A stretch of DNA of 64,000 nucleotides from Bifidobacterium magnum (lineage in GTDB: Bacteria; Actinomycetota; Actinomycetes; Actinomycetales; Bifidobacteriaceae). A program made the translations under genes and the position numbers. The stretch covers positions 310,001 to 374,000 of the forward strand of contig NZ_JGZB01000003.1 of assembly GCF_000741255.1 (NCBI RefSeq), read 5' to 3'. Position 1 is the first letter of the stretch. Each line of letters starts with the position of its first letter. The notes beneath the pieces were generated by a model that worked only from the letters and a program-made list of their open reading frames with translations, was not told the origin of the DNA and searched no databases. Below, in pieces: positions 1 through 10,831 of the stretch.

Positions 1-245
1 GCACGCTGTTCAAGTCCTACTGCGACTCCGTACTGCAGCCCGTCAACGACGACAAGGAAATGTCGCTGAACACGGCCCGCTACGTCGCTGAAGGCGATCG
101 CGTGCAGGAGCTCGTCAACGAGGTTCCGGAAACGAACATCGACCACCTGAGCGGCGACCATGCCCAGGCCGGCGTGTTCCTCGTGTTCGACGGCGTCAAG
201 TACAACGGCCCGCGTGAAGACGCGAACATGCTGATGTTCGAGTGA
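1..245 (+). CDS. C-terminal fragment of an unidentified protein (5' end outside window)
   Basis: The reading frame is open from base 3 to the TGA at 243-245, giving about 80 residues of a protein that begins before the window. An internal ATG at 60 has no ribosome binding site, so the frame is read as the tail of a longer gene. The visible part is hydrophilic and acidic (for example TNIDHLSGDHAQAGVF), with no membrane segment and no motif I recognise. It is followed within 50 bases by a strong hairpin, so it ends a transcript that converges on the DUF349 gene. Function unknown; confident only that it is coding. Confidence 0.6.
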   Translation, partial: TLFKSYCDSVLQPVNDDKEMSLNTARYVAEGDRVQELVNEVPETNIDHLSGDHAQAGVFLVFDGVKYNGPREDANMLMFE

Positions 246-287
246 TCTCGCTAGTACTGCCGCACTGAATTTTTACGATTTGCATAT

Positions 288-324
288 GCTAAGGGGGTGC
301 TTCCTTCGGGAAGCGCCCCTTAGC
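288..324. terminator. Hairpin terminator between convergent genes
   Basis: Arms GCTAAGGGGGTGCTTCC (288-304) and GGAAGCGCCCCTTAGC (309-324) pair with one irregularity around a TTCG tetraloop. It lies between the end of the left-edge gene and the end of the convergent DUF349 gene, so it can serve both. The U-tract is weak. Confidence 0.7.
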
Positions 325-427
325 TGTTATATAAGTTTCAAGCGGTCTGGCCCAGCTCCGGCGGCCATTGTCAACACCTGCCAGCGCCGCCGGGGGAGAA
401 CCGGGCAAACGCCCGATTGCCTGACGG

Positions 428-1828
428 TCACTTGATGGCGTTCAGCCACTGTTCTTTGGTCGCCTTTTCGGCTTCCAGCTTGGCCTTCTTCTTCGGATCC
501 TTCTCTGCGGCGATCTGCTCGGTGATCTGGGCGAGCTGCTCCTGGAGCTGGCCTTCGAAGCTGGACTTGCGCGCGTCGGCTTCCGGATCGGAACGCTTCC
601 ATGCGGCGTCCTCCACGGCCTTGATCTGGCGGTCCACGGCGTCAAGGCCCGATTCGATACGGCCCTTGTCGTCACGCGGCACGTAACCGATCTGGTCCCA
701 TTCCTCCTGGATGGCGGCGAGCTTCTGTCGCGCCTGCTTCGCTTCCTGCGCGTTGTTCACGGGCAGCAGCGCCTGGGCCTGGGCGAGCAGCGCCTCCTTC
801 TTGGAGAGGTTCTCGCACTCCTGGGCGTTTTCCTCGTCGCGGGCGGCCTGGCGTGCATTGTAGAACGTGTCGCAGGCGAGACGGAACTGTGCCCACAGTT
901 CGTCGTCCTCGCTGCGGCCGGCGCGTCCCGAGCGCTTCCAGCGGGCCATAAGGTCGTTGAACTGGCGGCTTGTTTCGGCCCAGTTCGTGGAATCCTTGAT
1001 CTCGTTGGCTTCGGCGATGATGGCTTCCTTGGCGGCGCGGGCCTGCGTATGTTCGGCCTCGCGGTTCTGCGACCACTTGCGGCGTTCCTGGTTGAACTTC
1101 GTGCGGGCGGTGGAGAAACGCTTCCACAACACGTCGGCTTCCGTCTTGTCGATGCGCGCGGCCGTGCGCTGATGCTGCTGCCACTGGTCGAACAGCGAAC
1201 GGAACTTGGCGGCGGTGTTGCGCCAGTTCGTGTTGTCGCCGAGGCTCGCGGCGATCTGTTCGGCCTCTTCCACAATCTGCGTGCGTTCGGCGATGGCCTT
1301 TTCCATGGCGGCCTTGCGTGCGGCGGCGATCTGCTCGCGCTTGAGTTCGCCGGCTTGCTTGAGCTTGGCGAACTGCTGCTGCAGCGCGTCAATGTCGCCC
1401 ACAACATCCGGATGGGCCACTTCATTGCCCAATACGGTCAACGTCTCTTCAATCTCGCGAGGCTTGATGTTGCTGGCCTTCAAGCGAGTGGCGAACAGGT
1501 CGAGCTTCGACTTGAGCTCGAGGTAGCGGCGCGCATACAGGTTGAGCGCCTCTTGCGCCGTTGCGTTCGGGAACTGACCAACCTCACGTTCCGAACCATC
1601 CTGGCGAACAAATACGGTGCCGTTGTCGTCAACGCGGCCAAACGACTGCGCCTGCTCGAGCGCTTGCTGCTCGTTCGTGGCATGTGCGCGGACGGGAGCG
1701 TGGGTGTTTTGCGCAAGCGCGGCGGGAGAGGGAGCGTGTGGTTTCACGGTTGCCGGGGTGGGCGCCGTCTGCGCGTTTCCCTTGGCGGTCTGATGAGATT
1801 CAGCAGTGGTGACAGTGTTGTCGGCCAT
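428..1828 (-). CDS. DUF349 domain-containing protein
   Basis: A 466-residue highly charged protein. After a low-complexity Ala/Thr/Pro N-terminus (first ~70 residues) come several helical DUF349-type repeats rich in W, R, E and K (for example WKRFSTARTKFNQERRKW and LWAQFRLACDTFYNARQ), with long predicted coiled coils and a Lys-rich tail. The function of DUF349 proteins is not established. The frame extends upstream to 1948, but the ATG at 1828 is preceded by AAGGAG seven bases away and begins MADNTVTTAE, so it is the better start. Divergent from hisS, as is common in bifidobacteria (recalled, not searched). Confidence 0.8.
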   Translation of the reverse strand: MADNTVTTAESHQTAKGNAQTAPTPATVKPHAPSPAALAQNTHAPVRAHATNEQQALEQAQSFGRVDDNGTVFVRQDGSEREVGQFPNATAQEALNLYARRYLELKSKLDLFATRLKASNIKPREIEETLTVLGNEVAHPDVVGDIDALQQQFAKLKQAGELKREQIAAARKAAMEKAIAERTQIVEEAEQIAASLGDNTNWRNTAAKFRSLFDQWQQHQRTAARIDKTEADVLWKRFSTARTKFNQERRKWSQNREAEHTQARAAKEAIIAEANEIKDSTNWAETSRQFNDLMARWKRSGRAGRSEDDELWAQFRLACDTFYNARQAARDEENAQECENLSKKEALLAQAQALLPVNNAQEAKQARQKLAAIQEEWDQIGYVPRDDKGRIESGLDAVDRQIKAVEDAAWKRSDPEADARKSSFEGQLQEQLAQITEQIAAEKDPKKKAKLEAEKATKEQWLNAIK

Positions 1829-1949
1829 AGTCAGCTCCTTAGCTTCAGTGACAGGCGGGTTTGGCCAACTCCTTGGCCGGTTCCCATAGGCCTCTAGTCT
1901 ACGAAGAGCCCCAGATACAGGGTACGCATAATTTATACGTAACCCCACA

Positions 1950-1955
1950 TATTAT
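1950..1955 (+). promoter_or_regulatory. Candidate -10 box for leaderless hisS mRNA
   Basis: TATTAT ends eight bases before the hisS ATG and no Shine-Dalgarno sequence precedes that ATG. A transcript starting at or next to the start codon is therefore likely. No good -35 element is seen. Confidence 0.4.
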
Positions 1956-1963
1956 ATGGATTC

Positions 1964-3361
1964 ATGGCAAAAGGTTCATCTATTTCAGGTTTTCCAGAGT
2001 GGCTTCCGTCGGAACGCGTCGTTGAGCAGCGCGTTATCGATACTCTGCGCAACGTTTTTGAGCTCAACGGTTTCATCGGCATTGAGACGCGTGCCGTGGA
2101 GCAGGGTTCCAGCCTGCTGAAGAAGGGCGAGACCAGCAAGGAAATTTACTTGCTGAGCCGCTTGCAGGACGTCGGCAACGAGGCGGACACGCCGGTCGAG
2201 GACCGTCTCGGCCTGCATTTCGATCTTACGGTGCCGCTGAGCCGCTACGTGGTGGAACATTCCGGGGCCCTCGCGTTCCCGTTCAAGCGTTGGCAGATCC
2301 AGAAAGTGTGGCGTGGCGAGCGTCCTCAGGAAGGCCGCTTCCGCGAGTTCGTCCAGGCCGACATCGACGTGATCGGCAATGGCGATCTGCCCGACCACTA
2401 TGAAGTGGAGCTTCCACTCGTCATGGTCTCCGCCCTCGAACGACTGCGCGAGTTCGGTCTGCCCAAGGCCACCGTGCACGCTAACAACCGCAAGCTTTCC
2501 GAAGGTTTCTACCGCGGGCTCGGCCTGGAAGATATTGAAGGTGTGCTGCGCGAAATCGACAAGCTTGACAAGATCGGTCCCGACGAGGTGACCAAGCTGC
2601 TGGTCAGCGAATGTGGTGCTACCGAGGCCCAGGCTCGCGCCTGCCTCGAGCTCGCCGACCTGAACGCCGCCGACGGCGCGGAACTTGAAGAGAAGTTCAA
2701 CGCCCTGTGCGACGCCCACGGCATCGCGCATGAATCCGAAGCTTACGATCTGGCCATGCAGGGACTGCGCACGCTGGCCATGATTGTGGACGAAGCCGCT
2801 CGCATCCGTCCGGGCGCCGTGATCGCCGATTTGAAGATCGCCCGCGGCCTTGACTATTACACGGGTTCAGTATATGAGACGTTCCTCGATGGTGCGAGCT
2901 CTCTTGGGTCAATCTGTTCTGGTGGTCGTTACGACAACCTTGCGTCCCAGGGCAACAAGAAGTACCCGGGTGTGGGCCTGTCCATCGGCCTGTCCCGTTT
3001 GGTGTCGTACATGCTGCACACGGCCGGCGCGGAAGCCTCCCGTGTGTCCCCGAGCGCGGTGCTCGTGGCCGTGTGGGACGAACAGGATCGCGCGACGTCG
3101 AACCATATCGCGCAGGCGCTGCGCGACCGCGGCATCAGCGCCGATGTGGCGCCCACGGCAGCCAAGCTCGGCAAGCAGATCAAGTACGCCAGCAAGCTCG
3201 GCATCCCGTACGTGTGGTTCCCGTCGGAAGCGAACGAGGATACGGAACACGAAGGCGACGAGGTGAAGAACATCATTACCGGTGAACAGCAGCCGGCCGA
3301 TGTGCGGTCTTGGGAGCCGGATACTGTGTATGCCCAGCAAACGGTGAGCGTCAACGCCTGA
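1964..3361 (+). CDS. hisS: Histidyl-tRNA synthetase
   Basis: Class II synthetase (465 residues) that charges tRNA-His with histidine using ATP, in the cytoplasm. Visible signatures: the motif-2 region KVWRGERPQEGRFREF, the histidine-binding segment RGLDYYTGSVYETF, the motif-3 Arg in GVGLSIGLSRLVSYML, and an anticodon-binding domain over the last ~100 residues. Slightly longer than the common 420-430 residues. The ATG at 1964 has no ribosome binding site but a -10-like TATTAT eight bases upstream, so it may be leaderless. aspS follows 62 bases downstream on the same strand with no terminator between, so the two synthetases probably form an operon. Confidence 0.97.
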   Translation: MAKGSSISGFPEWLPSERVVEQRVIDTLRNVFELNGFIGIETRAVEQGSSLLKKGETSKEIYLLSRLQDVGNEADTPVEDRLGLHFDLTVPLSRYVVEHSGALAFPFKRWQIQKVWRGERPQEGRFREFVQADIDVIGNGDLPDHYEVELPLVMVSALERLREFGLPKATVHANNRKLSEGFYRGLGLEDIEGVLREIDKLDKIGPDEVTKLLVSECGATEAQARACLELADLNAADGAELEEKFNALCDAHGIAHESEAYDLAMQGLRTLAMIVDEAARIRPGAVIADLKIARGLDYYTGSVYETFLDGASSLGSICSGGRYDNLASQGNKKYPGVGLSIGLSRLVSYMLHTAGAEASRVSPSAVLVAVWDEQDRATSNHIAQALRDRGISADVAPTAAKLGKQIKYASKLGIPYVWFPSEANEDTEHEGDEVKNIITGEQQPADVRSWEPDTVYAQQTVSVNA

Positions 3362-3423
3362 AATACTGGGCGTGTCGGAACTGCGAACGGAAAATTTAAC
3401 ACACCATTGAGAAGTGAGGAAGC

Positions 3424-5220
<1,797 letters not shown>

Positions 5221-5270
5221 TCGATTCAATTCCGTTCAGGATCGTAGCGCCATAGTGCGCATATGACGAT

Positions 5271-5306
5271 ATCCCCGCTTCCACAAGGAAGCGGGGATTT
5301 TTCTTT
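5271..5306 (+). terminator. Rho-independent terminator of hisS-aspS
   Basis: Perfect 12-bp stem ATCCCCGCTTCC / GGAAGCGGGGAT with an ACAA loop, followed by TTTTCTTT. Confidence 0.93.
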
Positions 5307-5442
5307 CGTCCCGATAGCTGAATACAGGAAACCGCAGGGAAATCTCCATATACTGGGCGCCGGTTTGCCCATGGCGCACAGTGGCACTGTCGAATTGCGA
5401 AGGCCATGCGGCAATCGTCCATGCTCTACAAGGAGGTCGGAT

Positions 5443-6237
5443 ATGACGTTTCAGGTGGAAGATCTAAATATTGAACGCGAGGGAGTGGCCCTGCATACGC
5501 GCATTACGCGCCCCGAGATGAACGGAACGACGGGGCGCAAATATCCGGCCGTCATCATGATGCACGGATTCCTCGGGAATCTGGGATACGAACCGGACAG
5601 CCTGTTTGCGGAGCTTTCCGACAAGCTCGTGGCCGAAGGCTTCATCACTGTGCGTTTTGATTTTGACGGTCGCGGAGAATCGGGAGGGGAGCGCAACGGA
5701 TTCGACGCATACCGCGAGATCGAGGACGCCATGGCCGTACTCGAATACGTGCGCAATCTCGATGAAGTCGACGAGATTTCGCTGCTCGGCCATTCGTTTG
5801 GTGGCGTGATCGCGGGCATGACGGCGGGACTGTATGCCGACGTGATTCATACGCTCGTGCTTATGGCTCCGGCCGCCACCGCTAAAACCGATGCGCAGGC
5901 CGGCCATGTCCAGAACGCGCAATTCGATCCCGAGCATGTTTCCGAGCGGCTCGTGATTCCGGGGCGTGACGCCACGATCAGTGGACGGTTCCCGCGCGTG
6001 GTGCGCATGTTGCCGATTTATGAGACGACCAGCGCGTTCGAAGGGCAAACGCTGTGCGTGCAAGGCCGCGACGACGCTGTCGTGAGCCCCCACGCTTCCG
6101 AAGAGTACGCCAAGGTCATGCCGCATTGCGAAGCATCCTTCTACAACGATCTGGGGCACACGTTCATCGGCAAGGATCGCGGCGAAGCGCTGGAAGAAAT
6201 CGCCCAATTCTTGATCGCGCACTATACCGTGGAATAG
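5443..6237 (+). CDS. Alpha/beta hydrolase, cinnamoyl/feruloyl esterase-like
   Basis: A 264-residue serine hydrolase. Nucleophile elbow GHSFGG (Ser118), probable acid in CVQGRDDAVVS (Asp210 or Asp211) and His239 in LGHTF complete the triad. MMHGFLGN provides the oxyanion region and RFDFDGRGES matches the conserved strand of the LJ0536-type cinnamoyl esterases of gut lactobacilli, so ester hydrolysis of plant hydroxycinnamates is the best guess. No signal peptide, so cytoplasmic. Start chosen at 5443, which has AAGGAGG six bases upstream; the frame is open back to 5263 but overlaps the aspS terminator. A paralogue lies at 7399-8181, on the other side of an SDR gene. Confidence 0.85.
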   Translation: MTFQVEDLNIEREGVALHTRITRPEMNGTTGRKYPAVIMMHGFLGNLGYEPDSLFAELSDKLVAEGFITVRFDFDGRGESGGERNGFDAYREIEDAMAVLEYVRNLDEVDEISLLGHSFGGVIAGMTAGLYADVIHTLVLMAPAATAKTDAQAGHVQNAQFDPEHVSERLVIPGRDATISGRFPRVVRMLPIYETTSAFEGQTLCVQGRDDAVVSPHASEEYAKVMPHCEASFYNDLGHTFIGKDRGEALEEIAQFLIAHYTVE

Positions 6238-6257
6238 GCTCAATACTCGCAATAGCA

Positions 6258-6290
6258 ATGTCCCCGTCTCCTTGCGGAAACGGGGGCATT
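6258..6290. terminator. Terminator between convergent hydrolase and SDR genes
   Basis: Stem TGTCCCCGT / ACGGGGGCA (one G-U type mismatch) around a short loop, with a short T-containing tail. It sits between two converging genes. Confidence 0.65.
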
Positions 6291-6315
6291 ATCGGTTGTT
6301 GACCTATATGGCGCG

Positions 6316-7095
6316 TCAGCGGTACTGCATGCCGCCGTCCACGATAACGGTCTGGCCCGTCACGTAATCGGCGTTCTTGCTGGCGAGGAACGACACGACA
6401 CCGGCCACGTCGCCCGGAAGCTCGCAGCGTCCCAGTGCGATCGTACCGACCATGTCCGTGAAGTTCTGGCCGATCGGCTTGCCGTTGAGTTCATGCATCT
6501 GTTCGTCGATGAACGTCCACATTGGCGTGTCCACAATGCCCGGGGCGTAGCCGTTGACCGTGATCTGGTGCGGCGCAAGCTCCTGGGCCGCAGCCTGCGT
6601 GATGCCGCGCACGGCGAACTTGGTGCCCGAATAGGCCGCCAGTGTGGGGAAGCCCTCGAAGCCGGCGATGGAGGACGCGGAAATGATCTTGCCCTTCTTG
6701 CCCAGCTCGATGAACTTCGCGGAAGCGGCTTGGATGCCGTAAACCACGCCGAACACGTCGATGCGGTAAATCTGCTCGAGCTGTTCAGGCGTGATGTCGC
6801 CGATCGGAACCACCTGGCAGATGCCGGCGTTGTTTACCATCACGTCGATCGTACCCAGTTCGCGAACCGTGTCCTCAACCAGTCCGAACACGTCGTCGCG
6901 GTCGGAAACGTCGGTCGGACGGAAGAACGCCGTACGTCCCACGGCTTCGATCTGGGCGATCGTCTCCTGCGCCTCGTCGCGCTGGGACTCAAGATCGGCG
7001 ACGGCGATGTCGAATCCGTCTTCCGCAAGCTTGACCGCGATACCGCGGCCGATACCGCGAGCCGCACCGGTAACCACTGCAACTTGAGTAGTCAT
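6316..7095 (-). CDS. Short-chain dehydrogenase, acetoin/diacetyl reductase family
   Basis: Classical SDR, 259 residues. Cofactor-binding GAARGIGRG (residues 10-18), Asp34 in AVADLE after the second strand (favouring NAD(H) over NADP(H)), NNAG at 88-91, and catalytic Ser142, Tyr155 and Lys159 (YSGTK). The overall pattern, including PGIVDTPMW and the DGGMQYR C-terminus, is that of acetoin reductases and (S)-acetoin-forming diacetyl reductases, which interconvert diacetyl, acetoin and 2,3-butanediol. A purine-rich GAAGGGA precedes the ATG. Transcribed toward the first esterase and divergent from the second. Exact substrate is inferred from family resemblance only. Confidence 0.85.
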   Translation of the reverse strand: MTTQVAVVTGAARGIGRGIAVKLAEDGFDIAVADLESQRDEAQETIAQIEAVGRTAFFRPTDVSDRDDVFGLVEDTVRELGTIDVMVNNAGICQVVPIGDITPEQLEQIYRIDVFGVVYGIQAASAKFIELGKKGKIISASSIAGFEGFPTLAAYSGTKFAVRGITQAAAQELAPHQITVNGYAPGIVDTPMWTFIDEQMHELNGKPIGQNFTDMVGTIALGRCELPGDVAGVVSFLASKNADYVTGQTVIVDGGMQYR

Positions 7096-7247
7096 ACATA
7101 TTCCCTTCTACGCGCGCATCAGAATCCTGTCGATTGCTCGGCAATGCACGCGATGCCCCCATAGTGGCGGGTTCACCCGCAAATTGCAAGTATTTTTCCA
7201 AGGAACCGCAATACGGACGCATGACGATCGTCAAACGGAATTGCCGT

Positions 7248-7287
7248 GTCCATAAATCCGTCCATAAATATGACCATGATCATGGTC
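7248..7287. promoter_or_regulatory. Candidate operator cluster between divergent SDR and esterase genes
   Basis: The 303-base gap between the SDR and the second esterase contains two direct copies of GTCCATAAAT (7248-7257 and 7260-7269, 12-base period), followed immediately by the perfect 16-base palindrome GACCATGATCATGGTC (7272-7287). No coding sequence is seen in the gap. This looks like a binding region for a regulator of one or both flanking genes; the regulator is not identified. Confidence 0.45.
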
Positions 7288-7398
7288 GCGCGGCCCGCAG
7301 CCGCAGCATAATGCGCCCTGAAATGAATGAAAACGCAAGAAGCGCGAAGCGTCCTACTCTAAAACCATAAGATACGATCCATAGGAAAGGGAACCCTT

Positions 7399-8181
7399 AT
7401 GGTAGGACGCAAGAAAATAGAAACCGACATCGACCGCGACGGACTGCCGATCCACGTGCGCATCGAACGCGCGGCGGACACCATACGCAGGCCCGCCGTC
7501 ATCATCATGCACGGACTGCTTACCGACAGCGGCTACAACGGCGGACTCATGCAGGACATCAGCGACATGCTCGTGGACGCCGGCTACATCAGCGTGCGTT
7601 TCGACTTCAACGGACATGGCAAAAGCGGCGGCGCATTCGAAAAATCCGACGTGTTCAACGAGACGGAAGACGCCATCGCCGTACTCGAATACGTGCGCAA
7701 GCACGCCAACGTCAGCGACATCGCGTTGCTTGGCCACTCCCAAGGCGGCACGATCGCGGGCATGGTGGCCGGCATGTACGCGGACGTGGTCAAGGCGCTG
7801 GTCATGCTCTCGTGCGCGGCGTCGCTCAAAGACAACGCCCTGCGCGGCGACCTCATGGGAGTACCATTCGACCCGCTACACGTGCCCGACGTGATCGACC
7901 TGGGAGACGGCCACCGTTTCGACGGCAAATACTCGCGCATCAACCAGATGCTGCCCGTATACGAAACGGCCGCCCGCTTCCACGGTCCGGCGCTCGCCAT
8001 CCAGGGCGGCGAAGACACCGTGGTGACCGAACCCGTGGCCAAGAACTACGAGGCGGCCATGACCGATTGCCGCGCGAGCTACTATGAACACCTGACGCAC
8101 GGATTCGAAGGTTCCGACCGCCAAGAGGCGCTGGGCGAGGCGCTCGCGTTCCTGAACAATTCGCTGCACATGGAAGACTGA
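7399..8181 (+). CDS. Alpha/beta hydrolase, cinnamoyl/feruloyl esterase-like (paralogue)
   Basis: A 260-residue serine hydrolase with nucleophile Ser114 in GHSQGG, acid Asp206 in GGEDTVV and His234 in LTHGF. GHSQGG, RFDFNGHGKSGG and the LPVYETA segment closely follow the LJ0536-type cinnamoyl esterases that release ferulic, caffeic or p-coumaric acid from plant esters, more closely than the first copy does. No signal peptide. Purine-rich AGGAAAGGGA lies upstream of the ATG. It is paralogous to the 5443-6237 gene, from which it is separated by an SDR gene on the other strand. Substrate is inferred from family resemblance. Confidence 0.85.
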   Translation: MVGRKKIETDIDRDGLPIHVRIERAADTIRRPAVIIMHGLLTDSGYNGGLMQDISDMLVDAGYISVRFDFNGHGKSGGAFEKSDVFNETEDAIAVLEYVRKHANVSDIALLGHSQGGTIAGMVAGMYADVVKALVMLSCAASLKDNALRGDLMGVPFDPLHVPDVIDLGDGHRFDGKYSRINQMLPVYETAARFHGPALAIQGGEDTVVTEPVAKNYEAAMTDCRASYYEHLTHGFEGSDRQEALGEALAFLNNSLHMED

Positions 8182-8390
8182 TTGCCCCAAGCGCTGCATA
8201 ATTATTCGGTGCTTTGTAACTTTTGTATTACCGATTCCGAGACGCACGCCACGGCGATATGCGTCCCGCGACCATATATGGGGTATGGAGAAATGGTGGA
8301 GAATCGCACTTTTTCTAGGGGAATACAAAGGTTGTCCAATATGTTGGACTCAGGGGAAAAAGATGCATCAATGCGCATGTTATGCAGCTA

Positions 8391-8420
8391 TTGACTCGTA
8401 ATGTTTACAAAGGATTTATA
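8391..8420 (+). promoter_or_regulatory. Candidate promoter of the gluABCD operon
   Basis: TTGACT (8391-8396) and TTTATA (8415-8420) are 18 bases apart and lie just before the gluA start at 8433, which predicts a 5' leader of only a few bases. The AAAGGA at 8409-8414 is too far from the ATG to serve as a normal ribosome binding site. The rest of the 251-base gap after the esterase shows no gene. Confidence 0.5.
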
Positions 8421-8432
8421 GACTGGCTGACT

Positions 8433-9230
<798 letters not shown>

Positions 9231-9238
9231 ATACGTAT

Positions 9239-9268
9239 GCGCCATGCCGCCGGGCGCGGCCATGGCGC
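9239..9268 (+). other. Intercistronic hairpin between gluA and gluB
   Basis: GCGCCATG (9239-9246) and CATGGCGC (9261-9268) pair around a GC-rich loop with no U-tract, in the 69-base gap. Such hairpins often protect the 3' end of the upstream message or mark a processing site that raises binding-protein levels. That role is inferred. Confidence 0.4.
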
Positions 9269-9299
9269 GCTTTTCTTCGCAAGAAGGGTTACCTATACA

Positions 9300-10145
9300 A
9301 TGAACCGTCCACACAAATCATTGCGTGCGCTATGGCGTACGTGCATCGCCGCGGTCTGTACCGTGGCGTGCGTGGTTGGCGTGGCCGCTTGCGGATCGCA
9401 AGACTCGGCGAACGGCAACGTGATTAAAATCGGCATCAAATTCGACCAGCCGGGACTCGGCTTCAAGAAGTCGGGCACCTATGAAGGCTTCGACGTGGAC
9501 GTCGCGAAATACATCGCGCGTTCCATGGGCTATTCCGAGGCGCAAATCGTGTTCAAGGAAGCGCCTTCCAAGCAGCGTGAAGCCATGCTGCAAAACGGTG
9601 ACGTCGACATGATCCTCGCCAGCTATTCCATCACGGACGAGCGCAAGCAGGCCGTCTCCTTTGCGGGCCCGTATTTCGTGGCCGGACAGGATCTTATGGT
9701 GCGTACCGACGACCATTCCATCAATGGCCCCCAAGACCTTAACGGCAAGCGCCTGTGCTCCGTGACGGGTTCCACTTCTGCCGTGGTGGTCAAGGAAAAG
9801 TTCGCCAAGCAGGTCCAGCTCATGGAACAGCCGGGCTATGCGGAATGCGCCACGGCCCTCTTTAGCGGCATTGTTGACGCCGTGACCACCGACGACATTA
9901 TTCTCGCCGGTCTCGCGTCCGCCTCGCGCGGCCGCCTGAGGGTGGTCGGCAAGCCGTTCACGCAGGAATACTACGGCGTGGGCATCAAGAAGGGCGACAC
10001 GAAGCTCGCCACCGAGATCAACGACGCCATCGAGGACATGATCCAGGACGGCTCATGGAATCGCGCCATCGAGGAAAACACGAAGGGCACGAACTATGAA
10101 CCGGATTGGAAGTACAATCCGCCGACGCCGGACGAGGGGGAGTGA
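9300..10145 (+). CDS. gluB: Polar amino acid ABC transporter, substrate-binding lipoprotein
   Basis: A 281-residue extracytoplasmic binding protein. After a basic N-terminus and a hydrophobic stretch comes the lipobox VAAC with lipid-modified Cys31, so it is anchored to the outer face of the membrane. The body is a family-3 solute-binding fold: GFDVDVAKYIARSMG (SBP_bac_3 signature), KEAPSKQREAMLQNGDVDMI and the hinge region LCSVTGSTSA. The frame begins at 9237, but the signal peptide defines ATG 9300, which is preceded by AGAAGG. It hands substrate to GluC/GluD. Ligand specificity is inferred from family. Confidence 0.9.
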   Translation: MNRPHKSLRALWRTCIAAVCTVACVVGVAACGSQDSANGNVIKIGIKFDQPGLGFKKSGTYEGFDVDVAKYIARSMGYSEAQIVFKEAPSKQREAMLQNGDVDMILASYSITDERKQAVSFAGPYFVAGQDLMVRTDDHSINGPQDLNGKRLCSVTGSTSAVVVKEKFAKQVQLMEQPGYAECATALFSGIVDAVTTDDIILAGLASASRGRLRVVGKPFTQEYYGVGIKKGDTKLATEINDAIEDMIQDGSWNRAIEENTKGTNYEPDWKYNPPTPDEGE

Positions 10146-10147
10146 GC

Positions 10148-10825
10148 ATGGAAGCGTTCGTTTCACTATTCCAGTCCTATAACATTCTTGGCGCGTTCCT
10201 CGTCAACATCGAGTTGACGTTGTGGTCGGCGCTGTTCGCCGCCGTGCTTGGCGTGATCCTCGTCATGATGCGCATCGCGCCCGTCTCGTCCTTGCGCGCC
10301 GTGTCCGGCGCGTATGTGGAGCTGTTCAAGAACATGCCATTGACGATCATCATGGTGTTCATGGTGCTGGGCGTGTTCGCGCAGTTGAAGCTCAGCTTCT
10401 CGGATACGTTCTCGGTGAACTTCTTCTGGCTTGCCGTAGTGGGCCTGAGCCTGTATACGGCGGCGTTCGTGTGCGAGTCGCTGCGTTCGGGCATCAACAC
10501 CGTGCCGCTCGGACAGGCCGAGGCCGCCCGTGCGCTCGGCATGAACTTCATGCAGTCGGCCACGCAGATCATCCTGCCCCAGGCCGTGCGCGGCTCCGTG
10601 GCGCCATTGGGCAACACGTTGATCGCGTTGCTGAAGAACTCGACCGTCGCGGCCGCCGCTTCGGTAGCCACCGAAACCTCGTCGTTGATGAGCGAAATGA
10701 TCGAGTACCGTCCGGACGTGATCATCCAGATCTTCCTGATCTTTGCCTTCGGCTACGTCATCATGATCATTCCGATCGGTTTGCTGACCACGTACCTGTC
10801 CAACAAGCTCGCGGTGAGGAGGTGA
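10148..10825 (+). CDS. gluC: Polar amino acid ABC transporter, permease
   Basis: A 225-residue integral membrane subunit of the HisMQ/GlnP class with about five membrane segments. The EAA loop that docks on the ATPase is EAARALGMNFMQSATQIIL. GAGGGGGAGTGAG overlaps the gluB stop and serves as ribosome binding site two bases before the ATG of gluC, so translation is probably coupled. Forms the channel together with GluD. Confidence 0.9.
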   Translation: MEAFVSLFQSYNILGAFLVNIELTLWSALFAAVLGVILVMMRIAPVSSLRAVSGAYVELFKNMPLTIIMVFMVLGVFAQLKLSFSDTFSVNFFWLAVVGLSLYTAAFVCESLRSGINTVPLGQAEAARALGMNFMQSATQIILPQAVRGSVAPLGNTLIALLKNSTVAAAASVATETSSLMSEMIEYRPDVIIQIFLIFAFGYVIMIIPIGLLTTYLSNKLAVRR

Positions 10826-10831
10826 CGCGCA

